Source: an uncultured Clostridia bacterium (GTDB taxonomy: Bacteria > Bacillota > Clostridia > Oscillospirales > Oscillospiraceae). Taken from it: a stretch of 47,224 nt of DNA. Numbering within the stretch: the first letter of the stretch is position 1; the number at the start of each line of letters is the position of its first letter. The stretch is taken from positions 1 to 47,224 of the forward strand of contig CAMVAV010000012.1 in assembly GCA_947165595.1 (NCBI GenBank). Direction: 5' to 3'. The translations under genes were made by a program, and so were the position numbers. Under the pieces are notes generated by a model, which saw only the letters and a program-made list of their open reading frames with translations, had not been told where the DNA came from and did not search any database. This document shows positions 6,478 to 13,093 of this stretch, in pieces.

Positions 6478-7377
6478 ATGAACAGAAATTGCAAAAACAC
6501 CTTTGATACTATCATCGGCAGCGCGACAGCTTACCGCTCCGCAGTTGCCGCCGTTTTGGATTCCTTTTCCAAAAAGGAACAGCAGGCGCGTCAGGATTCC
6601 GCGCAGTACAAGGACGAAAGCGCCAGATACAAAGCGGCTCTTGAATCCCTTACCGCCGAGACGAGGGCGAAGCTCACAGAAAATCGCACGGGCTTTGTGC
6701 GTGATGTGACGGAGTCGGTGGAGAGCTTGAAAAAGGAACTGCACAGCCTCGCGCTGGAGCGTCCTAATCCGATCTACGCCGATATGCTCCGCAACTATGG
6801 CGATTTTGGTGTCGCGCCGACGCTCACGGAGATTCAGGCGCTTTTGGAAATCAACGCTGGAAGTATGATAGGCATTTCCATGTTAAACAGCGTCCTTGCC
6901 CGTGTTGGTAGTGATTTCCATATTGACGGTTGTGATATTGCGGCGCTCGAAAAGGACGTTGAAAATTTGTCCCGCCTCGGTGAGTTGGCAGAGCATTACG
7001 CGCCCGTCGAGAATCATTCGCAGATTTGCAAAGTGTATGCTGGAACGCCGCGCCTCAACGGCGGGAGAGACACAGGCGACACTTGGAGCAGCGTCTCGCT
7101 TATTACTCAACGCGCAATGTTTGAAAGCGCCGTGAAGTCGGTTGATGCAATGCGCGAACGATGGAGCAACCTCGCGCCGAGCATTACACAGCTCAAAGAC
7201 TATGAGGACAGCGAGAACGCAACCGCAGCCGAGTTGTTTTTGTCTGACAGAAAAGACGCAAGCGCACATATTGAGAAGAATAGCAGCGGCGTTGAACAGG
7301 CAAGAAACATCGGCAGAACAAAAGCGGAGGCAGAAACTAAAAACGCCACAGTTATGGGCGTTTACACGGTGCGATGA
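6478..7377 (+). CDS. Coiled-coil protein of element B, function unknown
   Basis: A 299-residue protein 17 bp after the terminase-like gene, with AAAAAGGAG before ATG 6478. Residues about 25-95 are strongly helical and charged (KKEQQARQDSAQYKDESARY onwards), consistent with a coiled coil. The rest has no domain I recognise. There is no signal peptide or membrane segment. In phage satellites this position often holds capsid-redirecting or phage-interference genes, but nothing in the sequence proves either. The next gene starts within its stop codon (ATGA), so they are coupled. Confidence 0.7.
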   Translation: MNRNCKNTFDTIIGSATAYRSAVAAVLDSFSKKEQQARQDSAQYKDESARYKAALESLTAETRAKLTENRTGFVRDVTESVESLKKELHSLALERPNPIYADMLRNYGDFGVAPTLTEIQALLEINAGSMIGISMLNSVLARVGSDFHIDGCDIAALEKDVENLSRLGELAEHYAPVENHSQICKVYAGTPRLNGGRDTGDTWSSVSLITQRAMFESAVKSVDAMRERWSNLAPSITQLKDYEDSENATAAELFLSDRKDASAHIEKNSSGVEQARNIGRTKAEAETKNATVMGVYTVR

Positions 7378-7583
7378 ACATTACAACAATTTTGCAGGAG
7401 AGCAGGTGCAAGCGGCGAAGTGTTGTGCTTGAACGTGGAAACAGCTTTGATGAATTTGGAGCATATCGCGTCCTGACAAGCACGCGCTTTCGCACAGAGG
7501 AAGATGCAATAGCTTTTTATGCGGCAGAAGTGGCGCGAAACATTAAAAAAGAAAAAGGCGGTGATAAAGACGAGCCGATTTGA
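7374..7583 (+). CDS. Small protein, function unknown
   Basis: A 69-residue protein whose ATG overlaps the stop of the coiled-coil gene (ATGA at 7374-7377). It has a basic N-terminus (ESRCKRRSVVLERGNSFDEF) and an acidic-basic C-terminus (VARNIKKEKGGDKDEPI). No domain is recognised. The next gene probably starts inside its last 23 bp, so the three genes form a translationally coupled string. Confidence 0.6.
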   Translation: MNITTILQESRCKRRSVVLERGNSFDEFGAYRVLTSTRFRTEEDAIAFYAAEVARNIKKEKGGDKDEPI

Positions 7584-7986
7584 GCGCACAGGATGGCGCG
7601 ACGAAAGACTTTCCATAAGACACCGTAAATATGGCTTGAATTGTCCGATGACAGACATTGATTTTCTTTGTTGCGAGTATGACGATTGCAAGGCAGTAGG
7701 ATTGTTTGAATACAAGTCTCAACACGCGCCGCCGCAGTTTGTGAACGCTCCGCAATATCGCACCCTTGTCAATCTTGGCAACCGTGCCGCGCTCCCTGTC
7801 TTTGCCGTCCGATATGCCGATGATTTTTCGTGGTGGAAAGCAACACCGCTGAATGACAAGGCAAAGGAGATTTTGAAGAAGCAAACCACGCTAACCGAAC
7901 AGCAGTTTGTGCGGCTGCTTTTTTATCTCCGAGGGCGGGAGGCTCCGCAGTCCGTTTTGGACGGGCTGAATCAAGATGCCATATAG
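7561..7986 (+). CDS. PD-(D/E)XK-like nuclease-fold protein
   Basis: A protein of about 141 residues. The open frame reaches back to ATG 7519, but GTG 7561 gives an N-terminus SRFERTGWRDERLSIRHR that matches a family I recall from phages. The block TDIDFLCCEYDDCKAVGLFEYK in outline (D-x-D, then E-Y-K after a beta-strand) fits a PD-(D/E)XK endonuclease core. RYADDFSWWKATPLNDKAKE follows. A resolvase, restriction-like or interference nuclease are all possible. It is the last gene of the operon and is followed by a terminator at 8006-8040. Confidence 0.6.
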   Translation: MIKTSRFERTGWRDERLSIRHRKYGLNCPMTDIDFLCCEYDDCKAVGLFEYKSQHAPPQFVNAPQYRTLVNLGNRAALPVFAVRYADDFSWWKATPLNDKAKEILKKQTTLTEQQFVRLLFYLRGREAPQSVLDGLNQDAI

Positions 7987-8005
7987 TTGAACATAGCAAA
8001 AAGAC

Positions 8006-8040
8006 AGCCGAGGGCGGTATGCTCTTGGCTCTCTTTTTGT
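8006..8040 (+). terminator. Rho-independent terminator of the element B operon
   Basis: A 9-bp stem (AGCCGAGGG with CTCTTGGCT, including G-T pairs) and 7-base loop are followed by CTCTTTTTGT. It lies 20 bp after the stop of the nuclease-like gene. Confidence 0.75.
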
Positions 8041-8148
8041 CATTTGCGAAATATTTTAGAAGTGCCGTTTTTGCGTTGCGCGGCTACAGAATGAAGCTAC
8101 CCTACATAAATAAAACGTGCGTTCGACATACCCCTCGGGTGGTTTATT

Positions 8149-8179
8149 AAAAAACTCCCGCCGCGCAAGCTGACGGGAG
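8149..8179 (-). terminator. Leftward terminator inside the right end of element B
   Basis: On the minus strand CTCCCG and CGGGAG close a loop and are followed by six T residues (A-run at 8149-8154). It would stop transcripts coming from the tRNA genes from entering the element. Confidence 0.6.
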
Positions 8180-8220
8180 CATGGAGCAGGACAGGAGCAG
8201 ATGCAAAAAATCAAGAAGAT

Positions 8221-8243
8221 TCAATACTTTGCTCAATACTTTT
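8221..8243 (+). repeat. Right arm-type repeats TCAATACTTT (two copies)
   Basis: Copies at 8221-8230 and 8234-8243 have the same 13-bp spacing and orientation as two of the left-end copies at 2153 and 2166. The shared identical block is 22 bp. This fits integrase B arm sites. Confidence 0.6.
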
Positions 8244-8305
8244 GCCTGTTTCCCAAAAATGCCGAAAAAAGCCCAAAAATGGAATTGCAACAAAAACAAA
8301 AGAAA

Positions 8306-8346
8306 AAGTCTTAATTTCAACCGCAAATCAGCTAAAATCAAGACTT
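8306..8346 (-). terminator. Hairpin terminator after tRNA-Thr
   Basis: A 12-bp stem (AAGTCTTGATTT with AAATTAAGACTT on the minus strand, one G-T pair) followed by CTTTTTCTTTT-type T-rich sequence begins 7 bp from the tRNA 3' end. It lies on the element side of the att site, so the element brought its own terminator for the tRNA operon. Confidence 0.7.
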
Positions 8347-8352
8347 ATTTCG

Positions 8353-8428
<76 letters not shown>

Positions 8429-8431
8429 AAA

Positions 8432-8508
<77 letters not shown>

Positions 8509-8542
8509 ATTTTGCCGCGGCCGTTTTCAACGACCGAGGCGT

Positions 8543-8572
8543 ATCATACCATATCAGTTATCGGAATGTCAA
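8543..8572 (-). promoter_or_regulatory. Promoter of the tRNA-Asp/tRNA-Thr operon
   Basis: On the minus strand, a perfect -35 TTGACA (8567-8572) and -10 TATGAT (8543-8548) are 18 bp apart. The -10 ends about 35 bp before the tRNA-Asp 5' end. Confidence 0.8.
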
Positions 8573-8632
8573 GCAGAATTTTTGCAAAAATCGCAAAAAA
8601 CGCGCTGTGCCCGCCGTACGCCGCGCGGCATG

Positions 8633-9274
8633 TCAGCTTTCCGCGTTTTCCGTCAGCACATCTGTCGTTGCGATGTGGTTTTCGATGCGCTGCATGATCA
8701 TATCCAGCGCCACGAGGTTGCGGCCGCCCTCCAGCACGATGATGTCCGCGTATTTGCGCGTCGGCTCCACATACTGCTCGTGCATCGGCTTGACCGTCGT
8801 GAGATACTGCGTGACGACGCTCTCCAGCGTCCTTCCGCGCTCGCGCACGTCGCGCAGGGCGCGGCGCAGGATACGCACGTCGGCGTCGGTCTCGACAAAG
8901 ATCTTGATGTCCAGCATCTGGCGCAGGACGGGATGCTGGAAAATCAGGATGCCCTCGACGATGACGACCTTCGACGGGCGGACGAGCTCCGTCTCATCCG
9001 TGCGCTGGTGCTCGGTATAGGAGTAGATCGGCACGCGCACGGATTTGCCGGCCTTGAGCGCGCGCAGATGCTCGACCAGCATCGGCGTGTCGAACGCGTC
9101 GGGATGGTCGTAGTTCTGCTTGCAGCGCTCCTCAAAGGGGAGATCCTGGCGCTTGTAGTAGCTGTCATGGTGGATGACGGTGATATCTCCGCCGAAGTGC
9201 TGCTTCAGATGCTCGGTCAGCGTGGTCTTGCCCGAACCGGTGCCGCCGGCAATGCCGATAAACATGACGCTCAT
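8633..9274 (-). CDS. udk: Uridine kinase
   Basis: A 213-residue cytoplasmic kinase that phosphorylates uridine and cytidine with ATP or GTP in pyrimidine salvage. The P-loop is GGTGSGKTT at residues 10-18. HHDSYYKRQDLPFEER and NYDHPDAFD form the nucleoside-binding region, VIVEGILIF holds the second nucleotide-binding strand, and RRALRDVRERGRTLESV is the lid. Length matches Udk. ATG 9274 has AGGAGG seven bases upstream and its own promoter at 9305-9333. It is transcribed alone, toward the tRNAs. The last dozen residues (TTDVLTENAES) are acidic and variable. Confidence 0.95.
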   Translation of the reverse strand: MSVMFIGIAGGTGSGKTTLTEHLKQHFGGDITVIHHDSYYKRQDLPFEERCKQNYDHPDAFDTPMLVEHLRALKAGKSVRVPIYSYTEHQRTDETELVRPSKVVIVEGILIFQHPVLRQMLDIKIFVETDADVRILRRALRDVRERGRTLESVVTQYLTTVKPMHEQYVEPTRKYADIIVLEGGRNLVALDMIMQRIENHIATTDVLTENAES

Positions 9275-9304
9275 CGCGGTGCCTCCTGTCTCTTTTTACC
9301 TGCT

Positions 9305-9333
9305 ATTATAGGTTGCCTTCGCCAAAAAATCAA
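9305..9333 (-). promoter_or_regulatory. udk promoter
   Basis: On the minus strand, -35 TTGATT (9328-9333) and a perfect -10 TATAAT (9305-9310) with a 17-bp spacer lie about 30 bp before the udk start. Confidence 0.8.
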
Positions 9334-9374
9334 GGGTATGCGTCGAGCCGGCGAAAATTTCCCCGAAAGAAAGG

Positions 9375-9429
9375 TTGACGGCGGGAAAAAACGTGATATT
9401 ATGTAAATATCTATTGCTATTTACATAAT
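9375..9429 (+). promoter_or_regulatory. Promoter with overlapping 12-bp palindromic operator
   Basis: The -35 TTGACG (9375-9380) and -10 TATTAT (9397-9402) have a 16-bp spacer. A perfect inverted repeat, ATTATGTAAATA (9398-9409) with TATTTACATAAT (9418-9429), starts inside the -10 and covers the transcript start. A repressor dimer site is likely. No candidate regulator lies next to it. Confidence 0.65.
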
Positions 9430-9476
9430 GCAACATATGACGGAGGTTTACATAAAGCAGAATGAAGGAACAAGGC

Positions 9477-10571
9477 ATGGATTTGATCAAATGCCCGATC
9501 TGCGGGGAGATGTATTCGGGAAGCTATCCCCGCTGTCCCTTCTGCGAGGAGGATGGGGACGATTCGCGAAAGATCAGGCTCGCGCCCAAGCGGCGCATCC
9601 TCAACCGGCAAAAGTCGCAATCCGCCCGCGGAGGGCTGATCGCCGTGCTGGTTTTGGTGCTGGCGCTTTTGAGCTTCTATTTCTTCGGGGACAATATCCT
9701 CCCGCGGGGCGGCTCCGCGGAAGAGCCGGGACAGACGGAGCAGCCCGCGGCGCCCAACGTGCCAGCGAGCAATCCGAACGCGAGCGACGACCCGTTCTAT
9801 CAGGACCCCGGTACGAGCGGACAACCCGGCGACGAGCCGGGCGGGACGGAGCCTTCGACGGTTGAACCCACGCCGGAGCCTGAGCCTGTACCGGACGAGA
9901 ACGTCGACGTCTCGAACGCCAAGCTCAACCGCGACGACTTCACGCTCAGCTATGCGGGCGAGAAATTCCAGGTCCGCGTTTCGGGCACGGAGGCGACGCC
10001 GCACTGGAGCATCGACAACGCAAACGTCGCTTCGATTTCCGCGGACGGGACGGTGACCGCCGTCGCCAACGGAGATACGAAGATCCACTGCAAGGTCGGC
10101 ACGCGCGACCTGACCTGCATGGTCCGCGTGCGCAACACGGGCAAGACCGCCGCGCCCTCCGACGGTCCCACCTCGGCGGAGCCGATCGTGCCCGCGCCGC
10201 CGCAGATCACTGAGCCGGCGCAGCCCGAGACGCCGCAGACGACGCAGCCCGCGGCACCGTCGCAGACCACGCCGCCGGCGCATGTGGACGCCTCGACGCT
10301 GAAGCTGAAGACGAATTTCACGGGCGTGCTGCCGAAGGACGGAGACACCGGCAAGTACGACTGCACTGTGACCATCGGGGGAGACGTCATCCGCCTGGTG
10401 GTGATCGACGAGGACGGCAAGGAGCTCAGCGCGAACTGGAAGTCCGGCGACACCTCCGTCGCCACGATCGCCGCGGACGGGACGGTGTCCCCGGTGGCGA
10501 GCGGCCGGCGCACCGTCATGACCGGCACGGTGGGCGACGCGAGCATCGAGTGCATCATCCGCGTGCGGTAA
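9477..10571 (+). CDS. Membrane-anchored zinc-ribbon protein with two Big2 domains
   Basis: A protein of 364 residues. A zinc ribbon (C6, C9, C20, C23) is followed by one membrane segment at about residues 53-70. Then comes a Pro/Thr/Glu-rich linker and two bacterial Ig-like (Big2) domains, with signatures NANVASISADGTVTAVANGD and DTSVATIAADGTVSPVASG, joined by a second Pro-rich linker. The ribbon would be cytoplasmic and the Big2 part outside. ATG 9477 has AAGGA upstream; ATG 9462 is possible but its GGAGG is 15 bases away. Function is unknown. It has its own promoter with a palindromic operator and a terminator at 10606. Confidence 0.85.
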   Translation: MDLIKCPICGEMYSGSYPRCPFCEEDGDDSRKIRLAPKRRILNRQKSQSARGGLIAVLVLVLALLSFYFFGDNILPRGGSAEEPGQTEQPAAPNVPASNPNASDDPFYQDPGTSGQPGDEPGGTEPSTVEPTPEPEPVPDENVDVSNAKLNRDDFTLSYAGEKFQVRVSGTEATPHWSIDNANVASISADGTVTAVANGDTKIHCKVGTRDLTCMVRVRNTGKTAAPSDGPTSAEPIVPAPPQITEPAQPETPQTTQPAAPSQTTPPAHVDASTLKLKTNFTGVLPKDGDTGKYDCTVTIGGDVIRLVVIDEDGKELSANWKSGDTSVATIAADGTVSPVASGRRTVMTGTVGDASIECIIRVR

Positions 10572-10605
10572 AAGCAAAAAAGACAGGGGAAACCGTTGAG
10601 AAAAG

Positions 10606-10634
10606 GCGCCTTGCTTCGGCAGGGCGCTTTTTTT
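10606..10634 (+). terminator. Rho-independent terminator
   Basis: GCGCCTTGC and GCAGGGCGC (one G-T pair) around a TTCG tetraloop, then seven T residues. It ends the zinc-ribbon/Big2 gene transcript. Confidence 0.9.
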
Positions 10635-10646
10635 CACGGGGACACC

Positions 10647-10675
10647 TTGCATGTACGGAGCAAATGTGTTATCTT
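10647..10675 (+). promoter_or_regulatory. ylmH promoter
   Basis: The -35 TTGCAT (10647-10652) and -10 TATCTT (10670-10675) are 17 bp apart, about 30 bp before the ylmH start. Confidence 0.6.
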
Positions 10676-10706
10676 AATGTGAACAGAGTATATATAAGGG
10701 GGCTCT

Positions 10707-11495
10707 ATGGATCGAACGACCCTTTTGAACCGCGTTGCCCGAAGCCCCGAGGAGCGTGTGCTTCTTGCGCGCGTGCTCGATCTGAGCCTGCAGTGCCGCG
10801 AGCGGAACGTCCCCCTGCACACGGGCTTTCTCAGTCCCGCGGAGCAGCGGGACGCGGAGGAGCTGCTGCACGCCGCCCTGATCCACGAGGGCTGGGCGTT
10901 CGACGGCGGCTACGACCGCGCGGAGCGGCGGCTCCTCTGCTTCCTCGCCGACTGGCAGGAGCAGCCCGACACGGCGGAGTGGCTGACGGCGCTGCGCGCC
11001 GGGTTCCGCGCGGAGGACGGGCTGACCCATCGCGATTTTCTCGGCAGCCTGACGGCGCTGGGGATCGAACGCAGCCAGCTGGGGGACATCCTCGTCTCGC
11101 CCGGGTCGGCGGACGTGATCGTCACCGCGAAGGTGGCGGAGTATCTGCTGCAGGAGTGGACGCTTGCCGCTCATACGAAGCTGCGGGTGGAGCGGATCGG
11201 GCTTTCGGAGCTCGCCGTGCCGGAGCAGAAGGTGAAGGAGCTGCGCGATACCGTGGCGACGCTGCGGCTGGACGCGGTGGCGTCGACGGGCTTTTCCATG
11301 AGCCGCGCGAAGGCGGCGGAGCTGATCGCCTCCGGACGGGTGCAGCTCAACCACCGCGAGACGCTCAAGCCCGACGCGCCCGTACGCGAGGGGGACGTCG
11401 TATCGGCGCGGGGGCTCGGCAAGTTCGAGCTTGCGTCGGTCGGCGCTCTGAGCAAAAAGGGCAGGACGGCGATCCTGATCCGACGGTATTTGTAA
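10707..11495 (+). CDS. ylmH: YlmH-family S4-domain RNA-binding protein
   Basis: A 262-residue protein of the YlmH family. The N-terminal region (residues 1-90) and the central RNP-like region (RAGFRAEDGLTHRDFLGSLTALGIERSQLGDILV in outline) match the family layout. The C-terminal S4 domain spans about residues 185-245 (VASTGFSMSRAKAAELIASG, then VQLNHRETLKPDAPVREGD). YlmH binds ribosomes and has been linked to ribosome rescue and, by gene position, to cell division. Here it is not in a sep/div cluster; it is followed by a DUF896 gene and an xpaC-like gene. ATG 10707 has GGGGG six bases upstream. Confidence 0.9.
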   Translation: MDRTTLLNRVARSPEERVLLARVLDLSLQCRERNVPLHTGFLSPAEQRDAEELLHAALIHEGWAFDGGYDRAERRLLCFLADWQEQPDTAEWLTALRAGFRAEDGLTHRDFLGSLTALGIERSQLGDILVSPGSADVIVTAKVAEYLLQEWTLAAHTKLRVERIGLSELAVPEQKVKELRDTVATLRLDAVASTGFSMSRAKAAELIASGRVQLNHRETLKPDAPVREGDVVSARGLGKFELASVGALSKKGRTAILIRRYL

Positions 11496-11569
11496 GACTG
11501 ACAGACGTGAGGCGCGGCGGAGCAGCGCCGTTTATCGTTTTGATAAAGGAAAGAGCATCGGGAGATCGT

Positions 11570-11791
11570 ATGGAACAGAAGAAAATCGACCGCATCAACG
11601 AGCTCGCGCGCAAGGCGAAGACGCCGGAGGGGCTGACCGACGAGGAGAAGATCGAGCGCGCCGTGCTGCGGCAGGAATATGTGAACGCCGTGACCGGCAG
11701 CCTGAAGGCGCAGCTTGACAACACCTATGTGGTGGACGGACACGGCAACAAGACAAAGCTGACCCGCTGGGGAGAGAAGGAACCGAAATGA
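11570..11791 (+). CDS. DUF896 (UPF0291) family protein
   Basis: A 73-residue protein that matches the DUF896/YnzC type: N-terminal helical hairpin (IDRINELARKAKTPEGLTDE then EKIERAVLRQEYV) and a conserved NTYVVDGHGNKTKLT tail. Members form small helical bundles and some are linked to SOS-response control; the biochemical role is unknown. ATG 11570 has GGAG just upstream. Its stop overlaps the start of the next gene (ATGA), showing coupling. A longer open frame runs upstream through ylmH but has no coding support. Confidence 0.88.
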   Translation: MEQKKIDRINELARKAKTPEGLTDEEKIERAVLRQEYVNAVTGSLKAQLDNTYVVDGHGNKTKLTRWGEKEPK

Positions 11792-13035
11792 GCGAAGAGT
11801 GGAGATATGACGAGGCGAGCGGATCGTTTCGGCCCGCCAATCCGGGCAGCCGGCAGTATACGCCCGAAAAGAAGAACAACGACTGGATCAGCTGGGTGAT
11901 CATCGCGCTGCTTTTCGGCAGCGGCTGGGGCTGGTGGATCGGACTGATCCTGCTGATCAACAAGCTCAAGGACGACAAGCGCCGTCCCGCGCAGCGCACC
12001 TATACCACGACCACGACCACCACCACGACGGAGCGCGTCTCCGGCGTGCGGCGGACGACGCAGCGCACCGCGACGCGGGAGACCGTCACCAACGCGGCGA
12101 AGAAGGTCACGAAATCGCCCAACGACACGAGCAAGACCGCGCGTGTGCTCGAGATCGTCGGCGCGGCGATCGTGGCGGTGTTCGGCATCGGCCTCCTCTC
12201 CGAGATCGGCGACGTACTCAACTACGGCCTGAGCTTTTGGGACTGGAGCTCCATGCTCTCCATCCTCGGCTTTGTGGCGGGCGGCGCGACGATGTTCGGC
12301 TTTGGGCTGAAGATGCAGAAGCGCCGCAACCGCATTGAGCGCTATAAGGCGATCATGGGCAACCGCGACTATGTGACGCTCGAGGAGCTGATGATGATCA
12401 CCGGGCGCAAGGGCGACGTCGTGCGGAAGGACATCGAGTACATGCTGCAGAAGAACATGTTCGAGACGGGCGCGTTCTTCGACGCGGGGCACGGCATTCT
12501 CTTCCGCAGCGCGGACGCCTATCAGCGCTATTTGCAGGAACGCACGAAGAAGGAGAATCTCACGCCCAAGGAGGCGCAGGAGGGTTACTCCGGCGCGCTG
12601 CGCGCCATCCGCGAGGCGAACGACCTCATCCCGGACCCCGTCTTCTCCGAGAAGCTTGACCGCATGGAGGAGATCGCCGGCAAGATCTTCAAGGAGGTCG
12701 AGACGCATCCGGAGAAGCAGAAGCAGGTCTCGACCTTCTTCGACTACTACCTTCCCACCACGCTCAAGCTGCTGAGCACCTACACGCAGTTTGAGGAGGC
12801 GGGCATCGAGGGAGAAAATCTGAGCCAGGCGAAATCCCGTATCGAGTCCATCATGGACACGCTGCTGGAGAACTTCGAAAAACAGCTCGACGACCTCTAT
12901 CGCAGCGAGGCGATGGACGTCGACGCGGATATCCGCGTGATGGAGAGCATGCTCAACCGCGACCTGTCCAGCGTGGAGCGCGATTTCGGGCTGACGCTGG
13001 ACGGCGGCGCCGCCGTGCAGACCGAGCCGGAATGA
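11788..13035 (+). CDS. XpaC-like membrane protein (5-bromo-4-chloroindolyl phosphate hydrolysis family)
   Basis: A 415-residue protein. Two hydrophobic stretches at about residues 33-58 and 120-175 flank a Thr/Arg-rich segment (a run of nine Thr near residue 75). The C-terminal half (VFSEKLDRMEEIAGKIFKEV, FFDYYLPTTLKLLSTY, IMDTLLENFEKQLDDLY) is typical of the XpaC family, often found with toxic-anion-resistance TelA proteins. A helical middle region (TLEELMMITGRKGDVVRKDI) may be a winged helix. No telA gene is in the window. The start overlaps the DUF896 stop. The enzymatic name comes from an old screening phenotype, so the true function is unclear. Confidence 0.8.
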   Translation: MSEEWRYDEASGSFRPANPGSRQYTPEKKNNDWISWVIIALLFGSGWGWWIGLILLINKLKDDKRRPAQRTYTTTTTTTTTERVSGVRRTTQRTATRETVTNAAKKVTKSPNDTSKTARVLEIVGAAIVAVFGIGLLSEIGDVLNYGLSFWDWSSMLSILGFVAGGATMFGFGLKMQKRRNRIERYKAIMGNRDYVTLEELMMITGRKGDVVRKDIEYMLQKNMFETGAFFDAGHGILFRSADAYQRYLQERTKKENLTPKEAQEGYSGALRAIREANDLIPDPVFSEKLDRMEEIAGKIFKEVETHPEKQKQVSTFFDYYLPTTLKLLSTYTQFEEAGIEGENLSQAKSRIESIMDTLLENFEKQLDDLYRSEAMDVDADIRVMESMLNRDLSSVERDFGLTLDGGAAVQTEPE

Positions 13036-13093
13036 CCGCGGGAAACAAATCGGATGAGAATACTTTGAAATAAGCGGATGAGGAGAGATTACT

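Larger units (their letters stand above)
7987..8352. other. Right end of element B (366 bp, no gene)
   Basis: No gene is supported. It holds a rightward terminator (8006-8040), an unassigned stretch at 8041-8148 with a small hairpin (ACCCCTCGGGT), and a leftward terminator (8149-8179). Then come two TCAATACTTT arm-type repeats (8221-8243) and a leftward hairpin terminator (8306-8346) just below the tRNA-Thr 3' end. Confidence 0.7.

Noticed and set aside
1999-8352. Element B as a conjugative or mobilizable element
   Set aside because: No relaxase, coupling protein or type IV secretion gene is present, and no oriT sequence I can recognise.
10550-11569. A long plus-strand frame running into the DUF896 gene
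   Set aside because: It overlaps ylmH in another frame and has Arg/Gly/Ala-rich noise. Only the last 73 residues, from ATG 11570, are real.
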